A stretch of 64,000 nt of DNA from Phytophthora sp. 'mugwort' (Eukaryota; Oomycota; Peronosporomycetes; Peronosporales; Peronosporaceae). Below are positions 24,001 to 36,305 of this stretch, piece by piece; position 1 is the first letter of the stretch; each line of letters starts with the position of its first letter. The stretch is taken from the NCBI GenBank assembly GCA_033558025.1, contig JAUCEF010000005.1:5828001-5892000 (forward strand), given 5' to 3'. The position numbers were made by a program, and so were the translations under genes. The notes under the pieces are model-generated. The model worked only from the letters and a program-made list of their open reading frames with translations. It did no database searches and was not told the DNA's origin.

Positions 24001-25269
24001 GAGAACCGCTGGAACGCTGTAAGAAGCACACGCAGCTGAGAAACGTTCTGGATGTTGAGGTCGGCACGGTCCAGTTTCTCCGCCACTTTGGTCCATTTGA
24101 TAAGACCGTAGTCTTTCTGCAGCACATCAGCGATAACCTCCAGGTCCCAGTTTTCCCGTATGGGCGCGGCGGCTGTCTCGTCCGCTGCGGACGCCTCAAA
24201 GTCAATCGTAAGATTCGCCATCAGTGTCGCTCCGTTCTCCGCGTCCAGGCCAGTGTAGGTCCGTGAAATCATCGCCAGCATGCCCGCGATCTGGGCCGGG
24301 GGGATCGTAGGTGCCTTCGCAAGTCCAGCCTCGGCCAGAAGCGTGCGGAACGTCTGCGAGGACGCCGTGCACGAGTAGCCGACGTCTTCCATAAGTTCAT
24401 AGAACAAACAGCTAGAAGATACGTCCGAGATGAGCTTGCTGAGCGAGTCCGAGTCAGTAGCAGGCTCACAGTCCACGTGTTCGGGGTCGCCCATGGTCAG
24501 AGGAGCCATCTCAAGCGAGCCCATGTCGTTCGGGTGTGCCGACGAGATGCTGGCAAGGAACGAGTCCGTCTCGGCGACGTCCACGTGAAACTCCTTCTTC
24601 ATCCGCAGCACGAAGACGAGTGAGTGGAGAACATCCGAGGGCAGCTTAGCGCCGCAGGACGAAATCTCAGGAATTTTGGTGCGAAGGAACTGGATGGCTT
24701 GGGCCGAGCTCTCGGCGTTCTCGCCCTGGGCGAAGGCCAGACCGACCGTCACTTGCTGCGGGAGACTGAGCTTGAGCGCCTTGCAAAAGAGCTGCAGAAA
24801 CTCCTCGGTCACATGGTGTCCACTGACGACTGCAGAGTCGGGCAAGCTTCCTTTGATCGCCTGTCGTGAAATAGCACCACAAACACGTAGAAATGTCAAA
24901 ATATGGCGAGAAAGAGGGGCAGTTGAGACTGCAGACCTCGCAGATGAAAGTGGTGAAGTTGGGGCGCGATGAGGCCTGCGCGACCTCGTGCGCCAGCAGC
25001 TGGATCTTTAGTGCGTCCTTCTGGCCGCGGGCATCACGGAAGTCAATGTCCTTGACGAGGCAGTTGAGCAGGAAGATGCGCGCGTCTTCTCCGTAGAGTT
25101 CCACAAGCTGCAGGGGCGAGAGAGTTAGTATGGGAAGAGGAGACAAGAGCGCAATACCTAAGATCGGCACCTGGTTGAGCTCGGCCACGTTGGACTTGAA
25201 GTTCTTCTTGTTGAGGTTCGTTACCAGGTAGTTGATCTGCCAGAACAATGGCGACGCGAATGAAACCAT
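18018..25269 (-). CDS. CNOT1: CCR4-NOT complex scaffold subunit 1
   Basis: Three exons: 25,269-25,171, 25,107-24,937 and 24,860-18,018, with two short GT-AG introns (63 and 76 bases). The product is about 2,370 aa; human CNOT1 is 2,376. The N-terminus (QINYLVTNLNKKNF...) aligns with the CNOT1 start. The MIF4G-like CAF1-binding region is at about residues 1,000-1,230 (NMSISNLEAKIPEVRK, then the LLKNLGSWLG helix). The DUF3819/CAF40-binding region is at about 1,295-1,440 (LPLRNVNLRRLVPLAVDRAI). The NOT1 C-terminal domain is at about 1,995-2,365 (AFSRSMRLPNP...). A Ser/Pro/Ala/Gly-rich linker lies near 910-1,000. It is the scaffold of the deadenylase complex that shortens mRNA poly(A) tails. Almost all the coding sequence is in one 6.8 kb exon. 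Confidence 0.95.
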
Positions 25270-26520
25270 CTTGCGTCGCTGGCGGGTCGGGGTGAGGGCG
25301 TTGGGGTGGGGTGGAGTGGGGGGAGGGGGGCTGCACCTTCCTTGCCTTAGCTGCTGGGGGCGCGTTGGCTTTTTGGTTGGGAGAACGCGAGCAGCTACGA
25401 AAGGGGGGAAAGCTGTGTTTTATTTTCTAAATTAAACATGTATTGTTGGAAAATTGAATGAAACAAATCATCTGTTTTGTATGTTCAATCCTCTGACGCG
25501 GAATTTGTTTTGCTATTGTTGTCATCGCCAGTGCCCAACTGAAGCTGTGCCGGTCTGCCAGTGTTCAGCGCTCCTGTCTAGTAAGACACCACTCATGACG
25601 GAGTTTCGCCAAGTGATGGCACTCTCTCGTAAATGTCGTCAAACTAGGAATAACTTTGTCAAACGAAGGCATTCAACACGTGCCGGCACTCCTCTTACTG
25701 CCGCGTCTCCAACTCGACTACTCTTCAATGGCACTAGGCTTGTGCTCTGTGCAAGCGCGGATATTATTATGGCCATAGTCACCGCAACTTTTGCGACGTC
25801 GGCGCGTCGTTCTTCACCAGCACTAGCGAAACGCATTCTTTTGGTTAGAGTCTTTAGTCACGGTCACTACTGGCTCTTGAACACTACGGTCCCTGTCAAC
25901 AGCGGCATTTTGTGGGGGGTTATTCAAGGCGTGTTCAACGCCGTAGATCTCGGAGTAATTTTGCACCAAATAGCACGCGCCGACATAATCGTGCACGGTA
26001 TTATTCAGTTTGAGTGCGGTCATCACAGAGATCAAGTGACAGCATGGAATTCCCGTTGGCGCATGGATTGTGCCGCGAGCGATAACGAAGGCAATTATCT
26101 GGGATACGATCTTAAGCGTTCCTCTATGGATTAACGAGCGAGCAACTCCTGGAGTCGCAACTTTATGGGGATAAGCTCGGGGCCCGGTCGCAAGTTGCCT
26201 GTTAAAAACCGCTTTCGCGGGGTTTCTGCGACGTAGCACTGGTTTCTCAGATCTTCGAGATGTCATTTGTCATTCCCGAATCTGGCGGCGCCGTGTATAA
26301 AACGATGCGCGGGAAGCGAGAGGATGTGAAAGAACGGATGTCATGGGAACTGGAGTACCGAGATCAAGGTAAGGAGAAGCCGACGTCAAGAGTGACATCG
26401 CTCGAAGGTCTGGTCAGGAGCATGATAGCGCCGTGCTTATGTGCTTTGAGTATGTGAAGCTATGCTAAGGCGGATGGCGAGTCCGTTCTTCATTAAGGCA
26501 GACGGCAATTCCAGCAGTAT
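25270..26520. other. repeat-block margin, no gene recognised
   Basis: Upstream of CNOT1 there is a G-rich tract (25,300-25,330). Long frames exist on both strands (plus 25,454-26,134; minus 26,266-25,823), but neither shows a domain I know. They may be the decayed N-terminal part of the Helitron described next. Confidence 0.35.
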
Positions 26521-26523
26521 TGC

Positions 26524-28069
26524 GTGGATCAGTGGGCCAAGTGTGAACAAGAACAACTACGCTGGGTAGCCATCCACCAAACCGAAATACGCGCTGACGA
26601 AAATCGAAGGCTCAAGGACGCACTTCTTGATCAAGCGACCGTCACAGTTGACGAAGGGAAGGGACTACTCTCCGAGTGCGACCGAGCTTCCGAAGATTTT
26701 GTTCATCCTGGTCGAGGACGTAGATGTAATCGACAGGTTTTGAACCAAGTAGGCAAACGGACTATCCTTCCGTCGTCCCATTCGGGCAGCCGCGTTAAAT
26801 GCACAAGCCGTACCAAGCCTCCATAGATGTTGTTCGGGAATACGGGAAACCAGATGTCTCGTGACGATGACTTGCAATCCGACATGGGAAGAAATCGAAG
26901 AAACGATACCCTTTGAAAACCAGAGTGTTCAAGATCGACCTGACATCTTCGCGAGGGTGCGACAGCAAAAGCTGGGAGCACTCTTGGTGGACTTTGGTGC
27001 AGGATGCTTGGCCACGTTCTTTCTCCGGTATACGTCGCCGAATTTTTAAAGTGGGATCTTCCACACGCCCACACCATAATCATCCTAGCGAGGGGGACAA
27101 GCCGCGCACCCGAAACTTTTCAGTGATCGCAATTTCGTGGGGGAAATGAACTCGTGTTTAATTGCATATCGGCGTGTGGAATGGTGGGTCGAGGGCAGAA
27201 AAGAAAAGCTGATCACGGCTGAGTTGCCGCGCTCCTAAGTAGCATTTACTAGAGTTTAAATGTACTCCATGCGATCCGAAAGGAAAAAAACTCCCCTTCT
27301 GGCCTGCAACGTCTTCGACATATTGTCCGGGAAAGCCGACCAATTATTGACAAGCTAGTGTCTGCGGAGTTGCCTGACGATGAAGACAGACCATCGTCGA
27401 GATGTACGCAGACATCAACAACCCTGACATTGCCACCGACGAGTACCTCGCCAACCGCACTACTTTGACGACAACCAACGCGGTGGTGCACCGTATCGAC
27501 GAAGCGGTGGCGAACGGCGTGGAAGACGTTCCACAAGAGTTCAGTCCAATCTTTCGGTGGGAGAAGACGATGAAGCGAACTTTCTTCTAGCCGGAGGTGT
27601 TACACTCCGTCAATATCAGCGGGACATTCACTCTGAAAGAGGGCGCCCCCACCATAATGATGAGGAAACTGGACCCTGACCTTGGACCATGCAATGGAAC
27701 GCGTCTTCGTGTTGTTGAGCTCAAGACCCACGCTATACATGCCAGACGAGCAGCACGTGTTCATCCCACGGATTGTGTCCATCACTGACGGGAACGTGCG
27801 CGAGTTCCCGCTTCGTCTGCGACGCAAGCAGTTTCCGGTGCAACCAGCCTTTACCACGACCACCAATAAAGCGCAAGGGCAGACGGTGCAGAATCTGGGG
27901 CTCTACATACCTGCTTTTCGTACGGACAACTAGAAATGAGGCGTTGTCAAGAGTGTCAGCACGATCAAGACGCAAGGTGCGCATCGAGTATGCGGAGTGG
28001 AGGAATCCGATGGAGCTTACACACCTAACATCGTCTACTGACAGATATCCGACTGAATGCGAAAGGTAG
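26524..28069 (+). pseudogene. Helitron replicase/helicase relic
   Basis: Two recognisable parts lie in the same order as in a RepHel protein. Part 1 (26,524-27,060) has the Helitron-like N-terminal domain: GKRTILPSS, then MHKPYQASIDVVREYGKPD in another frame, then VTMTCNPTWEEI, then QDRPDIFARV in a third. Part 2 (27,402-28,070) is a PIF1-family helicase C-terminus: NNPDIATDEYLANRT, TTTNAVVHRI, FTLKEGAP, CNGTRLRVVELK and FTTTTNKAQGQTVQNLGLYI. Several frameshifts and stops break it and the Walker A region is missing, so it is inactive. The element is a rolling-circle transposon; its ends were not defined. Confidence 0.7.
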
Positions 28070-28149
28070 ACACTGCATGATTTGCTTTTACCAATATATA
28101 TGCTTCTTTTGCACAGCGCAACACAGCGTATACCGTCTAAATACCTAGT

Positions 28150-28650
28150 TCCCGCTGAGTGAAACGAAGGCGGGGATATGCGCTATAGTGGCGCGAGCTG
28201 GAACAGCGAGCGCAACGGATTGGGACTTAACACACATACCACCCGCGAAGCGGGCGGCGCTTGGTTAGTCTTATACATCAATTGGAGTTCTGCGTAGGTA
28301 TGTATGTCATATTGTCTCGCCGCATGCACCTCCATTTGGGCATAGCTTTGTTTGCTTTTGCTACAGGTACTGACCCATATAATCGAATCCCACTATTGGT
28401 CAGACTCGAAAAATCTTTGTCTGAAATTTAAGAATATCTGCGCGTGCCGTTTGAAACCCCTCACCGTTCGCTAAACTTAAGTATTTTTTATTAGCGGCCT
28501 CTCATCTCAGGTGTATTGCTTTCGAGCGATGCGGAGGCGGCCTTCGATTTGTTGTACCGCCTTTTGCCGGCGAGCGAAGCGAAGGCGGCCACTCAAGCGA
28601 TAGGAGTTGTGAAGCGAGCTGAAATAGCCAGTGGATTGGGTTGGGGCGCG
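28150..28650. repeat. two diverged copies of a GC-rich 'gcgaaggcgg' segment
   Basis: The segments at about 28,160-28,235 and 28,567-28,645 share a series of blocks in order: 'cgaaggcgg', 'gcg(c/a)tata', 'gcgagctg(g/a)aa', 'agc(g)ag', 'ggattggg'. They lie just beyond the Helitron relic and could be ends of the same or a related element. A third 'gcgaagcgggcgg' stretch is at 28,235-28,250. No CTRR terminus plus hairpin could be fixed by eye. Confidence 0.35.
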
Positions 28651-30284
28651 AAATGAGTAGTGAAGCAAACTGGAACGGCCATCAGAATGGGTTTGGACCC
28701 AGCGCACCATCATCGCCTGTTGTTCGTCACATCCTTCGGCGTATCTTTTGCGACAGACATGCTGTCTTCTTTCCTTTTGTTTGGATGCCTTTCACTAGTG
28801 GCCGTAAACGACCAGTTAGAACAGAGCCTACTTTATTTATTAACAAGAGACTCTCTGAGTCTGTATCTTCCTCTACAGTATGCAAACTGATAGATAGTTC
28901 GACACAGCATTCTCACTAAAGATGCCAGCATTGCCATCAAGCTTCAACTCTTTTTATCAGATTTTGCTCGCTGGAAGCAGCTTTATTATCAGATTTTCCC
29001 CTCCAGCATTAAGACTTTTGCATACCCAATTTAACTTTGTCGGGATGGCTCGACGGAATACCACCCAAAAATAGTTTTGAATCATTCAGAGCAGATCCTA
29101 TACTTTAAGTCTTGTAAAAAGGAAACACCTTTGCCATATATTTACTGGTGCTGGTACTTCGCTTTTCGCGGTCTCTGATTTGCTTCCGTACTGCGCAGGT
29201 GCAGGCCCCGACAAAAGCCTTTCGGGGTAGGGGGGGGGTGCACAAGCTGGTTGTACTCTTCCTGGCGACAGTTGTCCGGCTTAAGCCAAAGCGCCTTAAT
29301 GTTCCGACCATTTGGTAACCAACGGACTACCAACCGCCTATTAGGGGCACTGCAACCAGAAAATCCGATTATTCGGCTACTCGTGGGTGTCTAGTCTTAG
29401 ACCATTTGTACTTTTAGTGGCGGCAATTGAGAGAGTCAGGAAGTAAACTACAATAATAATTGAGTGAAATGTACTCAATTGGTACGGGGCTAATAGCCCG
29501 GACATGTCAAATGTTTTTGTGTAGGGTTAGGTTAGCAGTAAAACCGACGTTTTAACGCTTAAGTCAGCCCTTAACGGCCCTCGTACTCGTTTTCGGCAAT
29601 CTTACCCTTAATTTGCTACACGTATCAAAAATGTTCTTCGTGTTGTAAAATTGCTCTTCTCAATCAGGTTCCTTTCTTTGGGTTATGTCGCTAATATCTG
29701 AGGTTCCACTTCACGTATTTAAGCCTCACTTATTTACCGTTTAAGTTCCATCACTCCCATTATAATCGAAATTTCCCAACTGGTCTTGACTCAGCGGTTT
29801 AGTTAAGGCGTCCGCTGTCATGTTAGTTGTGTTACAGTATGTCACACTGATACTCTTTTCTTCATGCTTGTCATGAGCATATAGGTCTTATCTATGCGCT
29901 TCGTGGACGAATGACTACATGTGTCCCTTATAATTCTTATTGCAGCAGTATTATACCAACACTGTGTTGGTTGTACTTGACCGTAACCTAATCCTTTCAA
30001 TAATAGTCTTAACCACATAGCCTCTCTTACACCTTCACCAGTAGCTACTAGTTATGATTCCGATGTATGCAGAATAATACAATTATGCTTAATACTTTTC
30101 CAAGTATACATGCCCCAGTAAGTATTGATACATAACCTATAACAGATTTCCTTTCTTCAGATGCATTCGCGAAGCTCGCGTCTGTGTATAGCCCTACTTC
30201 GTTAGCACTCTTTCTATCGAACTTTACGTCATACTTCGGCGTTCATTTCAAGTACTTTAGTACTAGCCTGCAGTTACCAGGTTG

Positions 30285-31063
30285 TCAACATACAAGCATA
30301 CTCTCAGAATATATGCTTGAAGCCTTTAATCGCGCATATAGATACAAGCAGTGTTCGTTCTTGCATCTAACGAAGCCTAATATTTTAAGAAACTCATTGA
30401 ACACATCATCCATATTCGGAAGCCGTTTTAGGCCATACAGACTTTTCTGAAGCTTACAAACCAAGCCTCCATTTCTGGGTCGGAAACCCAGTGGCTGCCT
30501 CACTGCCAAATGGATGTTTCTACAGTGTTCCTAAATGGTATCCTAAGTGAAAGTAGGACACCATTTAAGTAACCTGTCGAAACGTCCATTTGGCGTAGGT
30601 AGAGTCCTGAGACTGTAGCTAGCGCGAGTACAAGGCGCAAAGGCTCATATCGAGCTACAGGGGAAAAGCCTCTTTATAGTCACTACCATTCATTTGGTTA
30701 TTTCCTTGAGCTATGTTAAGTCGGTCCACTGATCCATCAGTTTTATAGTTTCATCCAATATTCAGTGACAACCGAGTTCCCTTCGTTCTTGAGAAAGGAG
30801 TACTAATTCCCATGTATAATTTGATAAAAGGCATCGTGCTCTCTCTTAATTGTATACCTCCACTGCTCAGCATGTGGGCTGGCCCGCGTTCCCTTTATCC
30901 ATCTCGGAATTGGGATCCGTGCCTGATCGTCCGTTACAGCACTAAGCTGCGTCACTACTCTCAGTCTTATATCTAGATGTTCGTTGTCGCTTTGACCTGT
31001 GGAGAAGAGTCGAATAGACCCAGCAGAAACGAGCCGGTCTGCGGGATAGGCGGAGGAGATCAT
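30285..31063 (-). pseudogene. Copia reverse transcriptase fragments
   Basis: The minus frame 31,063-30,803 ends with a segment (ASPHAEQWRYTIKREHDAF) like the start of Copia reverse transcriptase, where 'SPxAxQW..A...E...L' is usual. The minus frame 30,509-30,285 has QPLGF followed by VCKLQKSLYGLKRLP, the diagnostic Copia motif Q-P-x-G-F...V-x-x-L-x-K-(S/A)-L-Y-G-L-K. The piece with the catalytic Tyr-x-Asp-Asp is not intact. Confidence 0.7.
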
Positions 31064-31079
31064 CTGGAGGACAACTGAC

Positions 31080-32392
31080 AGGGGCGGGACACCAGCGACC
31101 TGGGTTTGAGATCAGGCAAAGAACGAAGGTCTGACGTACTTACCAGCGATCAGCAGATTGCGACCGATCTACGCTTTATATGACTACAGTTCAATCCCGA
31201 TCGATCCTCAATCATGGCCGATCTTCGATCAGATCCGGGCAAGAGATGGAGATCAAGACCGATCAGCAATATGCAGATCGGACCACGTCTAGTTCCGACC
31301 GGCCACAGATCGGTGCCGAACATCAAGATTGGAGCCATCAAGACCGATCCGCGGCATGCCGATCTAGATCGACTCAGATCGGTACGCAGCGGATCGTGAG
31401 AGATCAAAATCAGCCCTAGATCGGATGGCACACACTTTCTTGCAGATCGACATACAGGTCCGGACATACGGGCCGTTCCGACGTCCGGGATCTGGCAGAT
31501 CGGGTTGACCCGGCGTTCTGGATTTGGTAGATCGGGCCGATCGGGTTCGTCGATCGGTATACATTTGACATCCGCGATCTGGCAGCTCGGGCCGATCGCT
31601 GTTCACAGGTTGACATACACATTCCGACATCCGCGATCTGGCCGGTCGGGATCCGATCAGCAGCCATCGGCGGGGATGGGCAAGTGTGGAGCCAGTGCGT
31701 GTTGAGTGGTTGGAAGAGGGACATGAATCAGGTAGTCAGGCGGTACGAGATAGTCAGGATGAGAAGATAGGACAAGAAAGGATAAACAACAATCAGACTC
31801 GAATTTGCACTGGACGACTTAGGCGGTTTTCGGATACCGCAGACTGGGAACTAGACTGGCCCACCAAAGTCAAGGGTAGCAGATCTAGTGCCGCGGCGAG
31901 AGGATCGGATCATTTGTTGACCGACCCTTCCATACGCTGGTGAACTACTGCTCAAGCGCTCACTTCGATCGGCACTTCAGTGCTTGACCGACGATCATTC
32001 CGACTCTTAACCCGCAAGATTCCGCTAACGGAAGCGGCAAGCAACTCAAGGAAAGGAAAGGAACTACGCCACACGGCAACCGTGGCCTCGATCATGTCCA
32101 GGCCACCGATCCAAGGTCGGCTACCTCAGATCGGAACCAATAATGGCAGCAGAGCGAAGACTTCCGCGCTGCTCTATACATCCCCGCGTCCCGACAGGAC
32201 TTCCAGACTTTACATCGGTGCATGCTTCAGAGCCCCACAAGAGCGGACCCAACGACCGACGGGTACACAAGGTGAGACCAAGTTCCGCTGATTACGGATC
32301 ACCGAGGAACCCCCTCCGTTAGTCGGTGTCTGGGCGCAGTTGGGAAGCGGATCGGGTCTTAATCGTATTTTGACCGATCCCGCTACACCACA
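31080..32392 (-). repeat. LTR-like dispersed repeat, family A, copy 3 (nested)
   Basis: Bases 31,670-32,392 match copies 1 and 2 with moderate divergence and end in CTACACCACA. A GATC-rich mosaic fills 31,150-31,680. The module interrupts the Copia element between integrase and reverse transcriptase, so it inserted later than that element. The left edge is not precise. Confidence 0.6.
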
Positions 32393-32639
32393 AGCATGCA
32401 TCTGCCGCTACAATACCTTTTCTCGATCCCCACTATTCGGGACGTCGATGGTTGTGACTGGGTCTGAATTTATTTCTTTAACTTGCGTTGTCACTGCGGC
32501 TTCACTGCTGTTTCTAGATCTCTTTCCTAGATTCTGAATGGTCATTTCTTCCTTTGATCAATCTCGCTAGTTTCAATAGGGAATCATCGGATTATCATAG
32601 CTTTTGTATCAGTCTATAACGTACTTATTCGCTTTCACA

Positions 32640-32871
32640 TCAAGAAAGAACGATACCTTTTGTAATCATACGATAGGCCCAAAAGTTTGTATTTAATTTC
32701 CCTATCACCAAATTTTGGGTCTGTTCGCTTCGTTGGGACACGCGCGTAGGAAGTCGAACCCCAAGTCCTTAGTCCTAGACTGGTTAGCTTCTTACCGTGC
32801 ATTAAGTCATACGGGTCTTCACCCCTAATCTGTCCATAGGTAGACGACCAGTTACATCTACACTGTAACAA
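32640..32871 (-). pseudogene. Copia integrase C-terminal fragment
   Basis: A 78-codon minus frame contains EDPYDLMHGKKLTSLGLRTWG, equivalent to the usual Copia stretch 'TPYE..xGKKPxxxxLRxFG', followed by YARVPTKRTDPKFG and KLLGLSYDYKRYR. The frame ends at a stop where the element would continue. It lies between GAG-pre-integrase and reverse transcriptase fragments, in the correct order for Copia. Confidence 0.75.
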
Positions 32872-33440
32872 AGCACCTCAGTTCGTCACTTAGCCGTCAT
32901 ATTAGCGTTTCTAGTGGCACAGCGAACACCAGCCATCATGGTTTAGTGAGATCATTCTGCACTGCCATTTGGTTTTGAGATTTTACATTTTTAAGTTTGG
33001 AAGTCTAATCCGAGTTTAGTACACAGTTTCGTTGTCTATAAATTCTGAACCGCTATCAGCCCTAAGCCGCTTGACCTTAACCGTAAATTGAACTTTCATT
33101 TTTCCCTGGTATCTCTTTCAAAGATTTTACGACAAAGTACCACATAGAAGCAGCTGCATCATCGACAACTGCCAAAGCATATCGGTAACCAGATGAGCCA
33201 CATAGACCGCTACTCTTAATTTTCCAGTCGAGTGCATATGGAGGGTATGCAGGGGCTCAGAGGATTTACTCCCTATCAACTCCTATAGGGCATTCTATGA
33301 TCATTCATGTGGGTACAGGCCTTACAACCATATGATACTCTCTTAATCTCAGAGTAGGTGATATGGGGAAGCCTCTCTATTTTCTGATTGCTTACTGCCC
33401 TCATTAAGCGTTACCTGGCAACATGTCCTAGCCTTAAATG

Positions 33441-33638
33441 TCATTCTTTAAGGATATTGCCAAAATTTGCTAGTTTGCGCGTAACAGTATTCGTATTAGT
33501 TGGTTGTACACTTGACAAGTAGTAAAGGTCACCTATGGCTGCTGCTACAAACTTTAATTGAAAGCTTTTCCTAAAAGGGACAAGACATCTCCTGACTTTG
33601 TTGAGGGAAAGTGGATGTACCGTAAACCACGGCCTCAA
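33441..33638 (-). pseudogene. GAG-pre-integrase-like fragment
   Basis: This 65-codon minus frame ends a segment like the Copia protease/pre-integrase linker (GDLYYLSSV, equivalent to the usual 'GxLYxL'). It is recognised mainly through its position between gag and integrase. Several stops lie on either side. Confidence 0.45.
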
Positions 33639-34492
33639 TGCGAGAGGTGTAAAAATTCCATTGTTGAATTGATTTTTTTTAACCTTTCACGTGGTAACAA
33701 ATGTTCTTGTCAGTAAATGCAATTCATTAGAAATGTGATAAATCTTTATGGTGTTTTACTTACAAATGATAGTACTAAGTTTGTTTTTTCAAAGCAAGCT
33801 TTCGTTATTTCGCCGTTCTCGATTTGTTAGTTTTTTTACGGTGTTGCACTGAGCCCGTGTGTTGCGGTGAACCCGTGGTTACGGTATCCTTGCTTAGCGA
33901 AATAGTATGCACTCAGTAAGTTATTATCACACTTGCGTCATACGAAATGTCCGTTAATGATAATGCATTCAGGTACCTTTTAGGGTTCAAAACACTCAGT
34001 TTAATTGATTCCTTTAGTGCGCCGTGTGAAACATACCGTTACCATATGTTACAATTTGGGTTTAGCCTGGCAGTAAGCTACCCTTAAACAGCTTCTATCC
34101 GACGTTATAGCTTTGATGGACTCGTATCAACGACCCACATATCATCGGATAGCGTTATCCTCTTTGCAAACTCAAATAGGAAGTATGTGGCTCACGTACC
34201 TCTTCTTCAACCCCTTCCATAATTTGTGGTGACTCAGCCGGGGTCTGTGCCGAGTTACCATTGTCCCCAAAACCCTCATGGTGGGCTGGGTCCAAACTCT
34301 CAATGTCGTCCATTGCTTCGTCTTCGGCACACTCCTCAAGAACAATCTTTCCAATCTCATTTAGGCGCTGCTTTCACTGAGCCACCTCCGCCTTGATGGT
34401 GTTAATCGCAGTCGTTTTGGCCCTTTTAGCCTTCTTAGCATCTGGCACAGTTTCCACGTCCGTCCTGTAAAGGGGCCCACTTTCCCACCTTC

Positions 34493-34729
34493 TCAGTCTG
34501 GATCCCTATCGGCTGCCATGTTTGGGCAGTCACGCTTGAAGTGTCCATTTTGAACGCAATAAAAGCAGGTTCTGTTACCCTCATTTCCGTTGGTCTTCAT
34601 TGTACATTGTTTCACCCGGACAGGAATCACCTGGGCCTTATCAATAAGTCCCACTTCTTCTTGAACATCACCAAAATTCTGGCGCAGGACACCCTCCGCG
34701 TTGTCAACAGCGAAGTCCTCTAGCTTCAT
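34493..34729 (-). pseudogene. Copia gag fragment with CCHC zinc knuckle
   Basis: A 78-codon minus frame ends with CFYCVQNGHFKRDCP, a complete C-x2-C-x4-H-x4-C retroviral-type zinc knuckle as found in Copia gag. Upstream there is an open but broken continuation (34,860-34,742). It belongs to the minus-strand element. Confidence 0.75.
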
Positions 34730-34869
34730 CGAGGCTGAGGACGCCGAAGTTCATTTAGTAGCTGTGAAGGACCTCGACGCAAAGCAACGGCTCTGTCGCC
34801 ATGTCCTGGTCGAACAGTTTCCGAGTCTTCCGGTTGATCTTGTCTTTCGCCTATACCAGTTGCGCGAAG

Positions 34870-36305
34870 AGAGTCCTTAAGTCACGCCGAGGACCGCGGT
34901 AAACTTGATCCAGGCCCTCGACAACTCATTGCGGTCCGCCGCATCTCCTTGGCCGACGTGGTGCGGTGGAGCACTGACCGTGAAATTGCTGAGACTTATA
35001 GGACTCACCAAAACGGTTGCCCAGACTACCGACTGAAGGATGGGGTACTCCGATCGGCTGCGGGGTCGCTGTGGTTCTTCTCAGCTTGTGTACCCGTCGC
35101 TGGGGAGGGTTAAGCTCTTCTGGCGCTCGGAGAAGACGCTTGGCGGTCGTTACTGGAGCCGTGTGGATGGTACTTGGGGTTGTTGGGGGTGACAGTCGCG
35201 CGGATATGCGTCACGCTGCTGTCGGGGTGCTGTGATCTTGTCTTGAACGAATTTGATCGGGGGGGGGGGGGGCTTGGGGTGTTGTATTCCTTTCCAGTTG
35301 CTTGCCGCCTCCTTTTGGCGGGATATTCTTAAGACGAAGTACGTAGGCGCAGTCTGACCAAGCGATCCAGGTGTCTGCGCCGATCTTCTTAGACTTGAGC
35401 GGTTCTTATGCGTTGGTGGTCCAACGTAGTCCCAGCCCGGACTGAAGAAAGTCGCTTGCGTCTTAGAAGGTAAATCTCCGAATGTATTCGACCCAAGTAC
35501 CAATCACTAAGATCCTACTCCCTCTCCTGCTTCACCTGATCCATGAATTGGCCTTCGCAAGATCTCAGCGTGCACCTAGTTTGTGGTACCCGCGTCGATA
35601 TATGATTGCACCCTTGCACCCTTGCACCCATTATAGACTTGATCGATCTGCTCTGTGTCGATCAAATCGGTCAAGTACCGAAATGATGGTGTCATATCGA
35701 TCTGATCGGCCTGTACCTATTATGCGGTACAACTTGGACCTGGCCGCTGGTACCTCCGACTGGCACCTGGTCGAATATAACCAGTCTGACCCTAGCCCCT
35801 CCCCATAGCCGAACAGTCGCTCGTTGATGATTTCTCATCTTCGTCGTTCCATGTCGCTCGATCACAAATTCATCTGCATTAACTTGGTAAGTCGCTTCAC
35901 CACAGAAGTCCTTTTCGAGGGGCCGAATTACCTGATATGGGTCCATTGAGGGCTCCATACCCGGCAGCGTCGATAGGAAGAATTCGGGAGAACCTGATTT
36001 ATCATGTTTTGAGATCTCTCCTTCCCTTGTACAATACATGACGTCCCACATCATTTCAAGCGCGCCTTTTGCTCAGAATTCATCGTCAATGATGGGGCTT
36101 ATCAGGGCAACTTTGCAAGAAGTCTGCCGTGAGTATACCTTTGACTCTTGCTGCTTCTTCTCTAGCAGCGGTACTCATGTCTGGTTCTCATGGTCTAGCT
36201 GGTCGACATGAGTCAGAATCTTGTCTTTCCACATCGCTCACGATGTGTTGTTGATTGATTGCCGTCAGTTTTCGAAGTGAGTTGCCATCACATGGCCATA
36301 TCTTT
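34870..36305. other. mixed repeat sequence, no gene recognised
   Basis: This should be the 5' part of the minus-strand Copia element but is hard to read. A minus frame at 36,054-35,692 (120 codons) has no recognised domain. The stretch 35,150-35,503 resembles family A modules in inverted orientation (the 'aaaagga-gcggcaagcaactgga' block) and has a G-run of 14 at 35,259. A short 'cccttgca' triplication is at 35,609-35,632. Confidence 0.35.

Noticed and set aside
25454..26266. Long frames on both strands (226 codons plus; 147 codons minus)
   Set aside because: No domain recognised and both strands are open; treated as decayed repeat sequence.
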